This document shows, piece after piece, positions 26,332 to 34,109 of a stretch of 64,000 nucleotides of DNA. The position numbers and the translations under genes are program-made. The notes under the pieces are model-generated. The model was not told the DNA's origin and ran no database searches. It saw only the letters and a program-made list of their open reading frames with translations. The DNA is from Bauldia sp963759235 (GTDB lineage: Bacteria; Pseudomonadota; Alphaproteobacteria; Rhizobiales; Kaistiaceae): the NCBI GenBank assembly GCA_963759235.1, contig CAVWYO010000005.1, positions 372,001-436,000 of the forward strand, read 5' to 3'. Numbering within the stretch: position 1 is the first letter of the stretch; each line of letters starts with the position of its first letter.

Positions 26332-26620
26332 TCGCCCTCGCGCCCCGTGGATGAATGACCGGTGGGAGCGCCCATCGAAGCGCCTCCCCACCCAGTGTAG
26401 TGATTCGACTCGCCCGCTGAAATCGACGCCCGTCGTCCTGCCGCGGGAGTATAGGGCGGCAGGCAGCGGGACCTCAAGCATCGAGCGGTCCCCCGCGCAA
26501 TCGGCGCCTTGACGCCGGGCCCGAGACGGGAGAAAGCTGGGTAAAGCCTTGTCTGGGCGGCCGAAACGCCCCATCTTACCGCCCAGACACCTCGGCTTCG
26601 GCAACGCAGGATCGACCAAC

Positions 26621-27007
26621 ATGGCGACCGCCCGTCCACGCCCCTCAGTGATGCATTTGACCGAGCGCGCCGCGGCGCGGGTGCGCACGCTGGTGGCGGG
26701 GGCCGAGAAGCCGATCGCCGGCGTGCGGGTCGGCATCAAGAAGGGCGGCTGCGCCGGCATGGAATACACGCTCGACGCGGTCGAGACACCCAATGCGGCG
26801 GACGATGTGGTCAGCGAGCATGGGGTGAACGTCTATATCGATCCGACGGCGGTGCTCTTTCTGCTCGGCAGTCTGATGGACTACGAGACCACGACGCTGC
26901 GCTCCGGTTTCGTCTTCCAGAACCCCAACGAAGTGTCGTCCTGCGGCTGCGGCGAATCGGTGATGCTGAAGCCGGCCGAAGCCGAACAAGCGGACGCCAG
27001 GGCCTAG
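26621..27007 (+). CDS. sufA: SufA/IscA-type Fe-S carrier (HesB family)
   Basis: A 128-residue A-type carrier that receives clusters from the SUF scaffold and delivers them to targets. The three ligand cysteines are present: KKGGCAGMEY, then SSCGCGES near the C-terminus. The ATG at 26621 gives a short basic N-terminus. It most likely belongs to the suf operon functionally, but it is separated from the sufT-like gene by a VOC gene, a Bug-type gene and the antisense NRPS-like gene, and so needs its own promoter in 26332-26620. A second carrier (ErpA-type) lies at 43326. Confidence 0.88.
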   Translation: MATARPRPSVMHLTERAAARVRTLVAGAEKPIAGVRVGIKKGGCAGMEYTLDAVETPNAADDVVSEHGVNVYIDPTAVLFLLGSLMDYETTTLRSGFVFQNPNEVSSCGCGESVMLKPAEAEQADARA

Positions 27008-27030
27008 GCAGAGCCTTTATCTAAAGGGAG

Positions 27031-27050
27031 GGCGTCGTCGGTCAGACGCC
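27031..27050. terminator. Possible shared hairpin between convergent genes
   Basis: GGCGTC (27031-27036) and GACGCC (27045-27050) form a 6-base stem between the sufA and helicase stops. No T-run follows on either side, so termination is only a suggestion. Confidence 0.3.
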
Positions 27051-27061
27051 TGAGCGGGGCG

Positions 27062-28492
27062 TCAGGACGCCGTCCGCACCGGCTTCAGCAGGAACTGCGG
27101 GACGTGTTCCGAGCGGCCGAACGGGGTCTGCTGCTCGTGCTGGCGCTTTCCCGACGCGGGCTTCGGCTCGGCGGCGGGAGGTTTGGCTTCGGCGGCGGCC
27201 GCCGGCTTGGGTTCCGGGGGAGCCGCCGGCTGCGGATCGGCGCCCGCCGGCCTTCTGCCGCGCTTCCTGCCCCGGTCGGACCGGCGCGTCTCCGCCCTGT
27301 CCTTGTCGAGGCCGTTGGTTTCCTTGTGGGCGCGCTTGCCGTAACGGGCAGCGGCCAACTCGTCCGAGGCTTCGACTTCGAGCGTCGCGATCGGCTGACC
27401 GGTCAACCTCTCGATCGCCGCCACGTATTTGCGGTCAAGCGGGGTGGCGATGGTGATCGACTTGCCCGACCGCCCGGCGCGGCCGGTGCGGCCGATGCGG
27501 TGAATGTAGTCCTCGGGGTGGGTCGGCACGTCGAAATTGAAGATATGGCTGACGGCGGGGATGTCGAGGCCGCGGGCCGCGACGTCGCTGGCAACCAGGA
27601 GGGTCAGCCGGTTGTTGCGAAAGTCGTCGAGGGTCGCCGTCCGCGACCGCTGGTCCATGTCGCCGTGCAGCGCGCCGGCTGAGAAACCGTGGCGGGTCAG
27701 CGACCGGTGCAGGACGGCGACGTCGCGCTTGCGGTTGCAGAAGATGATGGCGTTGGTCAGGTCGCCCGCCTCGCGGATCAGCTTGCGCAAGACCGCCCGC
27801 TTGTCGACCGCCTCGCGTCCGGCGGGAACCAGATATTGCGACACAGTCACCGCCGCCGTCGCCGGCTTGGAGACCTCGACGCGGATCGGATTGGAGAGGA
27901 AGGCATCGGCGAGGCGCTGGATCTCCGGCGGCATGGTGGCGGAGAAGAACAAGGTCTGCCGGGTGAAGGGCAGGAGCTTGCAGATCCGCTCGATGTCCGG
28001 AATGAACCCCATGTCGAGCATGCGGTCCGCCTCGTCGATCACCAGGATCTCGACGCCGTTGAGGAGCAGATTGCCGCGGCCGAAATGATCGAGCAGCCGG
28101 CCCGGCGTGGCGATCAGGACGTCGACGCCGCGGTCGAGCTTCTTCAGCTGATCATCGAAGGATACGCCACCGATGACCAGCGCGACGGTGAGCTTGTGGT
28201 TCGCTCCGTAGCGCTTGAAGCTTTCCTCGACCTGAGCCGCCAGCTCGCGGGTCGGCTCGAGGATCAGCGTGCGGGGCATCCGCGCCCGCGCGCGGCCGCG
28301 CTCCAGAAGCGTGAGCATCGGCAGGACGAAGGAAGCGGTCTTGCCGGTACCGGTCTGGGCGATGCCGAGCACGTCCCGTCGCTCCAGCACGTGCGGGATC
28401 GCCTGCTCCTGGACGGGGGTTGGCGTGGTGTAGCCCACCGCCTCGACCGAGGCTAGGACCTTCGGGCTTAATCCGAGCTCTGAAAATTTCAT
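27062..28492 (-). CDS. DEAD-box RNA helicase, RhlE type
   Basis: An ATP-dependent RNA helicase of about 476 residues. Motifs in order: Q motif with GYTTPTPVQEQAIP, motif I AQTGTGKT, Ia PTRELAAQ, Ib TPGRLLD, motif II VIDEADRMLD, motif III FSATMP, then motif V DVAARGLDIP and motif VI HRIGRTGRAGR. A basic Pro/Ala/Lys-rich tail of about 100 residues follows, typical of RhlE-like enzymes and useful for RNA binding. The ATG at 28492 (MKFSELGLSPKV) is the usual start; an in-frame ATG at 28600 is less likely. Related proteins act in ribosome assembly, mRNA decay and cold growth. Confidence 0.92.
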   Translation of the reverse strand: MKFSELGLSPKVLASVEAVGYTTPTPVQEQAIPHVLERRDVLGIAQTGTGKTASFVLPMLTLLERGRARARMPRTLILEPTRELAAQVEESFKRYGANHKLTVALVIGGVSFDDQLKKLDRGVDVLIATPGRLLDHFGRGNLLLNGVEILVIDEADRMLDMGFIPDIERICKLLPFTRQTLFFSATMPPEIQRLADAFLSNPIRVEVSKPATAAVTVSQYLVPAGREAVDKRAVLRKLIREAGDLTNAIIFCNRKRDVAVLHRSLTRHGFSAGALHGDMDQRSRTATLDDFRNNRLTLLVASDVAARGLDIPAVSHIFNFDVPTHPEDYIHRIGRTGRAGRSGKSITIATPLDRKYVAAIERLTGQPIATLEVEASDELAAARYGKRAHKETNGLDKDRAETRRSDRGRKRGRRPAGADPQPAAPPEPKPAAAAEAKPPAAEPKPASGKRQHEQQTPFGRSEHVPQFLLKPVRTAS

Positions 28493-28688
28493 CTCTAATA
28501 CGGGCAGTTCGGCCCCTGGCCGAAGTCTGACGGAACGGTCGGTAAGAACTGGACCGTCAATTGTTTGAGTTGATGGCAACATAAGGAGTGGTACCGCCAT
28601 GTCAATGATTACGAGGATTTAATGTCGGCTCGCGGTAAACGGCAAAGTAGTTAGCCGGGAACCGCCGGCGATTTACGCTGGGCAAGTC

Positions 28689-29135
28689 TTAGTTGGTCGC
28701 TGGTTCGAAGCGGTAATCCGTCGCAGAGAACATGTGGAGTTCGTATGTCTCATCCAAGCCGTCCGTCGGATTGACGGTGTCAATATAAACAGAAAGGCCG
28801 TCGGTATCGGACTCCGACATGAAGTCGACGATGTCGAGCTTGAGGTCCGCCAGTTCCTTGATCTCCACCGACTGGTCGACGGTCGCCTCACCATCCTGGC
28901 CATAGGCGATCCACTGGATGAACAGGCGCGCGGTGACCGAGTCGGTGCCGGTCCGGGTGACGATGATGCGATAGGCGCCGCTCTTGTCGCCGTTCTCCCA
29001 GGTGCCGCCGACGCGGACGTCCTCGACCACGCCGGGAATGGCAGCCACCGCGTCCGCGATTTCGTCGGCGAATGCCGTTCCGGCCAGCCCAACGCCGACG
29101 CTGAATCCGGTGATCAGCGCATATTTGCGATACAT
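28689..29135 (-). CDS. Hypothetical secreted protein
   Basis: A 148-residue exported protein with a signal peptide (about residues 1-23, ending GTAFA-DE). The mature part is acidic and beta-rich (GGTWENGDKSGAYRIIVTRT, SVTARLFIQWIAYG, ELHMFSATDYRF). No cysteines and no recognised domain. It resembles small periplasmic proteins seen only in related bacteria. The ATG at 29135 is preceded by GGAGGATGTC. It lies between the helicase and parE on the same strand, with 77 bases to the parE stop, and is probably its own unit. Confidence 0.7.
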   Translation of the reverse strand: MYRKYALITGFSVGVGLAGTAFADEIADAVAAIPGVVEDVRVGGTWENGDKSGAYRIIVTRTGTDSVTARLFIQWIAYGQDGEATVDQSVEIKELADLKLDIVDFMSESDTDGLSVYIDTVNPTDGLDETYELHMFSATDYRFEPATN

Positions 29136-29212
29136 GACATCCTCCAGGCGCGAGCCTGATGCGTAACTCGGCAGCCCTTGCGGCGAGGTCTACCAGTCGG
29201 CGAGCGCCGTGG

Positions 29213-31273
29213 CTAGATATCCAGATCGTGGGCGAACTCGGCGCGCTCCTGGATGAAGCGGAAGCGCTCCTCCGGCTTGTTGCCCATCAGGCTCTCGATG
29301 GCGGTGCCGGTCGCTTCGTCCTCGACGATATCGACCCTGAGAAGGGTGCGGTCGCGCGGCGCCATGGTGGTTTCCTTGAGCTGGCCGGGCAGCATCTCAC
29401 CCAACCCCTTGAAGCGGCCGATCTCCACCTTGCCCTTGCCGTTGAGAGTGGACTTCAACAGCTGATCACGGTGCTTTTCGTCGCGGGCGTAGACCGTCCT
29501 GGCACCCTGGGTGAGACGATAGAGCGGGGGCACGGCAAGGAAGAGATGCCCGCCGCGGATGAGTTCCGGCATCTGACGATAGAAGAAGGTGATGAGCAGC
29601 GCGGCGATATGGGCCCCGTCGACATCGGCGTCGGTCATGATGATGACGCGCTCGTAGCGGAGGTCCTCTTCGCGGTAGCGGGTTCCCGTGCCGGCGCCGA
29701 GGGCCTGGACCAGATCCGAAAGCTGCTGGTTCTGGGCGAGCTTGTCGGGCCCGGCGTTGGCGACGTTGAGGATCTTGCCGCGCAACGGCAGCACCGCCTG
29801 GGTCGCCCGGTCGCGGGCCTGCTTGGCCGAGCCGCCGGCCGAATCCCCCTCGACGATGAAGATTTCCGTGCCGACCCGGTCGCGCGCCGAGCAGTCGGCG
29901 AGCTTGCCGGGAAGGCGCAGCTTGCGAGCCGCGTTCTGGCGGCCGATCTCCTTCTCCTGACGCCGGCGGAGACGCTCCTCGGCCCGCTCGATCACCCAGT
30001 CGAGGAGCTTGGTCGCTTCGGCGGGCGAAGCGGCAAGCCAGTGGTCGAAGGGATCGCGAACGGCGTTCTCGACGATGCGGGTGGCCTGGGCCGACGCCAG
30101 CCGGTCCTTGGTCTGGCCGACGAATTCCGGCTCGCGGATGAAGACCGAAAGGAGCGCAGCCGCCGAGGTCATGACGTCGTCGGCGGTGATCACGCCGGCG
30201 CGCTTGACGCCGGTCAGTTCGGCATGGCCCTTCAGGCCCTTGACCAAAGCGGCGCGGAGCCCCGCCTCGTGGGTGCCGCCTTCGGCCGTCGGGATCGTGT
30301 TGCAATAGGAGCGCAGGAAGCCGTCGCCGGCGAACCAGGCGACCGCCCACTCGACCGCGCCGTGGCCGCTTGGCTTCTCGGTGCGGCCCGAGAAGATCGG
30401 CACGATGGTCCGCTCCCCGCCGAGCTCGGCCGCCAAGTAATCGGAAAGGCCGCCGGGGAAGTGGAACTCCGCCTTTGGCGGGATGTCGGTTCCCGCGACC
30501 AGTGCCTTGTCGCACTGCCAACGGATCTCGACGCCGCCGAACAGATAGGCCTTCGACCGGGTCATGGCGAAGAGCCGCGCGGGCCGGAAGCCGACGTCCT
30601 TGCCGAAGATCTGCGGGTCGGGCCGGAAGCGGACGCGGGTTCCGCGCCGGTTGTGAACCTCGCCGATCTCCTTGAGTTTCTCGATCGGCTCACCGCGGGC
30701 GAAGCGCTGTCGGTACAGGCGGCGTCCACGCGCCACCTCCACCTCGAGCGATTCCGACAAGGCGTTGACCACCGAGACGCCGACGCCATGCAGGCCGCCC
30801 GAGGTATCGTAGACCTTGGAGGCGAACTTGCCGCCGGCGTGGAGGGTAGTCATGATCACCTCCAGCGCCGACTTCGACTTGAACTTCGGGTGGGGGTCGA
30901 CCGGGATGCCCCGCCCGTTGTCGGTGACGGCGACGAAGCCGTCCGCCTCCAGCGAGACATCGATCCAGGTCGCATGGCCGGCAACGGCCTCGTCCATCGC
31001 ATTGTCGATGACTTCGGCGAAGAGGTGGTGAAGGCCCTTCTCGTCGGTGCCGCCGATATACATTCCCGGCCGGCGACGGACAGGTTCCAACCCCTCCAGA
31101 ACCTCGATATCGGCCGCGGTGTAGCCGGCCTCGGCGGCTGACGCGCCGTTGGCGACCTTGCGGGCCGGTAAGGCGTCGTCGCGCCGGGCGGACCTGGTGG
31201 CGGCCTTCAGGCTGCCGACCCGCTGGTCGAGCGCCGCGAACAGGTCATCGGGCTCTTTTGCTTTCGCTTTCAT
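29213..31273 (-). CDS. parE: DNA topoisomerase IV subunit B
   Basis: The ATPase subunit of topoisomerase IV, which with ParC unlinks daughter chromosomes. About 686 residues. The GHKL ATP site has EVIDNAMDEAV, DNGRGIPVD and GLHGVGVSVVNAL. The TOPRIM domain has FIVEGDSAGGSAKQARDR and IIMTDADVDGAHI. The stretch TQAVLPLRGKILNV and the lack of the long GyrB insertion favour ParE. The ATG at 31273 (MKAKAKEPDDLF) is preceded by GGAAG; an upstream ATG at 31300 is possible. It is divergent from the sulfotransferase pair. parC is not in the window. Confidence 0.93.
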   Translation of the reverse strand: MKAKAKEPDDLFAALDQRVGSLKAATRSARRDDALPARKVANGASAAEAGYTAADIEVLEGLEPVRRRPGMYIGGTDEKGLHHLFAEVIDNAMDEAVAGHATWIDVSLEADGFVAVTDNGRGIPVDPHPKFKSKSALEVIMTTLHAGGKFASKVYDTSGGLHGVGVSVVNALSESLEVEVARGRRLYRQRFARGEPIEKLKEIGEVHNRRGTRVRFRPDPQIFGKDVGFRPARLFAMTRSKAYLFGGVEIRWQCDKALVAGTDIPPKAEFHFPGGLSDYLAAELGGERTIVPIFSGRTEKPSGHGAVEWAVAWFAGDGFLRSYCNTIPTAEGGTHEAGLRAALVKGLKGHAELTGVKRAGVITADDVMTSAAALLSVFIREPEFVGQTKDRLASAQATRIVENAVRDPFDHWLAASPAEATKLLDWVIERAEERLRRRQEKEIGRQNAARKLRLPGKLADCSARDRVGTEIFIVEGDSAGGSAKQARDRATQAVLPLRGKILNVANAGPDKLAQNQQLSDLVQALGAGTGTRYREEDLRYERVIIMTDADVDGAHIAALLITFFYRQMPELIRGGHLFLAVPPLYRLTQGARTVYARDEKHRDQLLKSTLNGKGKVEIGRFKGLGEMLPGQLKETTMAPRDRTLLRVDIVEDEATGTAIESLMGNKPEERFRFIQERAEFAHDLDI

Positions 31274-31443
31274 GGACTTCCGGAACCTGGGAGGGGTCAT
31301 GGCTTCTGGTCGAATCACAGGTGAGTCTGGCAAATCCGAGGCGGCGGCGCGAGGGCGTTCCTGCTACGTTCCGAATTGAGGGCGCGCATGGTTTGGCCTA
31401 TGCCAGCCACCGCCACCGATTGGACGGACGCAACCGTCGGGCG

Positions 31444-32409
31444 ATGACAGGTCGGGCACCGGGCTTTGAACGGGGAATGACGGAAGAATTGGTCGACGAC
31501 ATTGCGGATAGGGGAGCCGGCAGTCCCGCGCCGGTCCGGTCCCGCCTCTGGGGTCCGGACTTCATCTGTTTCGGCGCCCAGAAGGGCGGCACCCGCTGGC
31601 TGTTCGACCAACTCGACGCCCACCCCGACTTCTGGATGCCGCCGATCAAGGAACTCCACTATTTCAACACCCCGTCCTCACGGAAGAAGATGGCGGAGGA
31701 CCTGCGGGCCGCCGCCCGCCGGCTGAAGGCCCTGAACCGGCGTCGCGAGAAACAGCAGTACCGGCCACTCGACAAACGCGACCTGCGGTTCCTGGCCGAC
31801 TTCCTGGTCCTTGCCGACCGGCGGATCAATTACGATCGATACGCCGCCTTGTTCGACTACAAGGGCGAGCGCATCGCCGGCGACATCACGCCCGGCTATT
31901 CCGCCCTCGACGATGCACGCGCGGCAAAGGTCGTCAATCACTTCCCCGACGCACGATACATCTTCATCGCCCGCGATCCCGTCAAGCGCTTCTGGTCGCA
32001 GATCTGCATGCACGTCTACAAGGAACGGCTCGGCGGAGAAATTGACGAGAAGGCGGTCGTCGACCTCCTGTCCGAGACGAGCTACCGCAAGCGATCGTTT
32101 CAGTCGGGGATCGTCAAGCGCTGGAAGGGGCTCGTGGCCCCGGATCGTTTCTCCCTCTACTTCTTCGACGACCTGGTCGGCAATTCCGCCGGGCTGCGCC
32201 GGAGGATCGTTTCGTTTCTCGGGGGCGACCCCGACAAGCCGAGCGGCGAGCTGCCGCCGGACTTCAACCGAAAGGCGGGCAAGTCCTCGGTGCCGATGCC
32301 CGAGCCGCTGAAGCGCGTGATATCGGAACGGCTGGCCGGCGAACTCAAGGATTGCGCCGCGGCGTTCGGCGGGCCGGCGGAAGCGTGGCCGGCGCTCTAC
32401 GGGCTCTGA
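31444..32409 (+). CDS. Sulfotransferase family protein (first of tandem pair)
   Basis: Predicted to transfer sulfate from PAPS to a sugar, lipid or other acceptor. The 5'-phosphosulfate loop is FICFGAQKGGTRWLFDQL and the 3'-phosphate motif is YIFIARDPVKRFWS. Other family signs are KELHYFNTP and GDITPGYS. About 321 residues. The ATG at 31444 is tentative; 31477 also fits and the conserved part begins near 31550. It shares a domain plan and many residues with the next gene (32432), a clear tandem duplication. Acceptor unknown; both are probably cytoplasmic, with no signal peptide. Confidence 0.82.
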   Translation: MTGRAPGFERGMTEELVDDIADRGAGSPAPVRSRLWGPDFICFGAQKGGTRWLFDQLDAHPDFWMPPIKELHYFNTPSSRKKMAEDLRAAARRLKALNRRREKQQYRPLDKRDLRFLADFLVLADRRINYDRYAALFDYKGERIAGDITPGYSALDDARAAKVVNHFPDARYIFIARDPVKRFWSQICMHVYKERLGGEIDEKAVVDLLSETSYRKRSFQSGIVKRWKGLVAPDRFSLYFFDDLVGNSAGLRRRIVSFLGGDPDKPSGELPPDFNRKAGKSSVPMPEPLKRVISERLAGELKDCAAAFGGPAEAWPALYGL

Positions 32410-32431
32410 CCGGATCGGATCACGGGAAAAT

Positions 32432-33340
32432 ATGGGAAAGGCCGGTCGCAAGTCGCGATACGCGGAGGCCGGAAGCGGGGGGCCGGGTCCCGACTTCATG
32501 TGCGTCGGCGCGCAAAAGGCCGGCACGCAATGGCTCTACGACCAACTGGCCATGCATCCGCAATTCTGGATGCCGCCACTCAAGGAACTTCACTACTTCG
32601 ACCTGCCCGGAACGCGCGTCAAGAAAGCCCGTCGCATCCACCGCCGGGCCAAGCGCGATCTCGCGGCGTACAACGCCGAACGCGAGGCGCTGCATCGCCG
32701 GCCGATCGAGGAGCGCGACCTTGTGTTTCTGCGTGACTTCATCCGCCTGCCGACGAAGATCGACATCGAGGTCTACGCCCGCTTGTTTGCCGCCAAGGGC
32801 GGCTCGATCGCCGGCGACATCACGCCCGGCTATTCGGGCCTCGAGCCGGATACCATCGGTCTAATCGCCGCGCGCTTCCCGGCGCTGAAGGTGGTCTTCA
32901 TCGCGCGCAATCCGGTCGATCGCTTCTGGTCGGCCTTCAACATGCGGCTTCGCCGCGGCGATATCGGCGCGCGGACCGACGTGGCGGCGATCCGCGATTT
33001 CGCGGAACGAGGCGGCGTCAAACGGCGTTCGAGCCCGTCGACCGTGGTGCGCCGGTGGCGAAGCGCCATGCCGGAGGGCCAATTCGCGCTTTTCTTCTTC
33101 GACGATCTGCTGGCCGATCCGCTCGATCTTCGACGCCGGATACTGACCTTCCTCGACGCCTCCGCCGAGGCTTCCGGACCGGTGGATGTGGGGTTCAATC
33201 GCAAGGACGCCCGCAGCAAGATCGCGATGAGCGACAGCATGCAGAGCGCCGTCGCCGCGATCCTTGCCGATGAGTTGCGGGCCTGCGCCAAGGAGCTCGG
33301 CGGGCCCGCCGTCAACTGGGCCAAGGCCTACGGGTTGTAG
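32432..33340 (+). CDS. Sulfotransferase family protein (second of tandem pair)
   Basis: A paralogue of the preceding gene, 302 residues, starting at ATG 32432 only 22 bases after its stop. The phosphosulfate loop is FMCVGAQKAGTQWLYDQL and the 3'-phosphate motif VVFIARNPVDRFWSAF. KELHYFDLP and GDITPGYSGL are again conserved. Both proteins end in the same Ala-Tyr-Gly-Leu. The middle of the proteins differs most, which is where acceptor choice is usually made, so the two may modify different sites or act in sequence. No PAPS-synthesis genes lie nearby. Confidence 0.87.
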   Translation: MGKAGRKSRYAEAGSGGPGPDFMCVGAQKAGTQWLYDQLAMHPQFWMPPLKELHYFDLPGTRVKKARRIHRRAKRDLAAYNAEREALHRRPIEERDLVFLRDFIRLPTKIDIEVYARLFAAKGGSIAGDITPGYSGLEPDTIGLIAARFPALKVVFIARNPVDRFWSAFNMRLRRGDIGARTDVAAIRDFAERGGVKRRSSPSTVVRRWRSAMPEGQFALFFFDDLLADPLDLRRRILTFLDASAEASGPVDVGFNRKDARSKIAMSDSMQSAVAAILADELRACAKELGGPAVNWAKAYGL

Positions 33341-33449
33341 CTCTCGGCGCGCGGTCGGGCCGCCGGTTGCCAATTGCCGGTTGTCGGGGCGAGATTTCGC
33401 GCCCATATCATCGGCTGGGGATGGGAACCGACGGAGTTTCAAGAAGCCG

Positions 33450-33990
33450 ATGCTCAACGCTCCTGAACTCGGCGTGAAGGCGCCGGATTTCTCTTTGCCG
33501 GCGACAGACGGCAACACCTATCGGCTCGCGGACGTGGCGGGTCAGAAGGGGACCGTCGTCGTCTTCATTTGCAATCACTGCCCCTATGTCAAAGCCGTGG
33601 CGCCCCGCATGGTGGAGGACGCCAAGCGGCTCGCGGCGGAAGGCATCGGGTTCGTCGCCATCTCAAGCAACGATGCCACGCATTATCCGGAGGAATTCCT
33701 TCGACAAGATGAAGGCCTTCGCCGCGCGGCACGGCTTTGCCTTTCCCTATCTCTATGACGAGAGCCAGGAGGTTGCCCGCGCCTACGATGCCGTCTGCAC
33801 GCCCGACTTCTTCGGTCTCAACGCCGACGGCTCGATCGCGTATCGCGGGCGGCTCGACCCTGGCCGTAAGGACCCGCCGCCTCCGGGAGCTCGCCGCGAA
33901 CTGGTCGAGGCGATGCGGATGATCGCCGAGACGGGAAAAGGACCGGCCGAGCAGTACCCTTCGGTGGGCTGCTCGATGAAATGGAAGTAG
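33450..33990 (+). pseudogene. Thioredoxin/peroxiredoxin-like protein, single-base frameshift
   Basis: Read through the shift, this is a roughly 180-residue thioredoxin-fold protein of the PRX-like1 kind. The N-terminal half reads APELGVKAPDFSLPATDG and VVVFICNHCPYVKAV, with redox pair Cys-Asn-His-Cys. At 33694-33697 (GAATTCC where GATTCC is expected) one extra base shifts the frame. The rest (FDKMKAFAARHGFAFPYLYD ... VCTPDFFGLNADG ... YPSVGCSMKWK) lies in the next frame, ending at 33990. The in-frame version stops at 33758. Either a decayed gene or a sequence error; the remainder is otherwise intact. Confidence 0.82.
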
Positions 33991-34004
33991 CCGGCGCGGC
34001 GCTT

Positions 34005-34109
34005 GGGCAAAGTCCGTTCTGATTGGATCGGGGCCCCTTACTCCGGCTCTTTGATTATTCGCACTTTCCGGGCGGAAAAGTGCGCACGCTTTTCGTGAAA
34101 AATGCGCTA
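34005..34109 (+). repeat. Dispersed 3'-end repeat, full copy
   Basis: Between the convergent thioredoxin-like and mscS genes. It has GGGCAAAGTCCGTTC, CTTTGATTATTCGCA, the stem GCACTTTCC/GGAAAAGTGC (one bulged A), and the right-hand CGTGAAAAATGCGCTAG. The CTA at 34107-34109 is the complement of the mscS stop TAG. The whole right side can fold as nested hairpins and may end transcription from both sides. Confidence 0.7.

Noticed and set aside
26332..26793. N-terminal extension of the NRPS-like protein
   Set aside because: The open frame continues here but is antisense to sufA and its leader, and the encoded residues do not resemble adenylation-domain sequence.
29159..31141. A 660-residue plus-strand reading frame opposite parE
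   Set aside because: It is antisense to a clear parE with all motifs, and reads as low-complexity shadow sequence.
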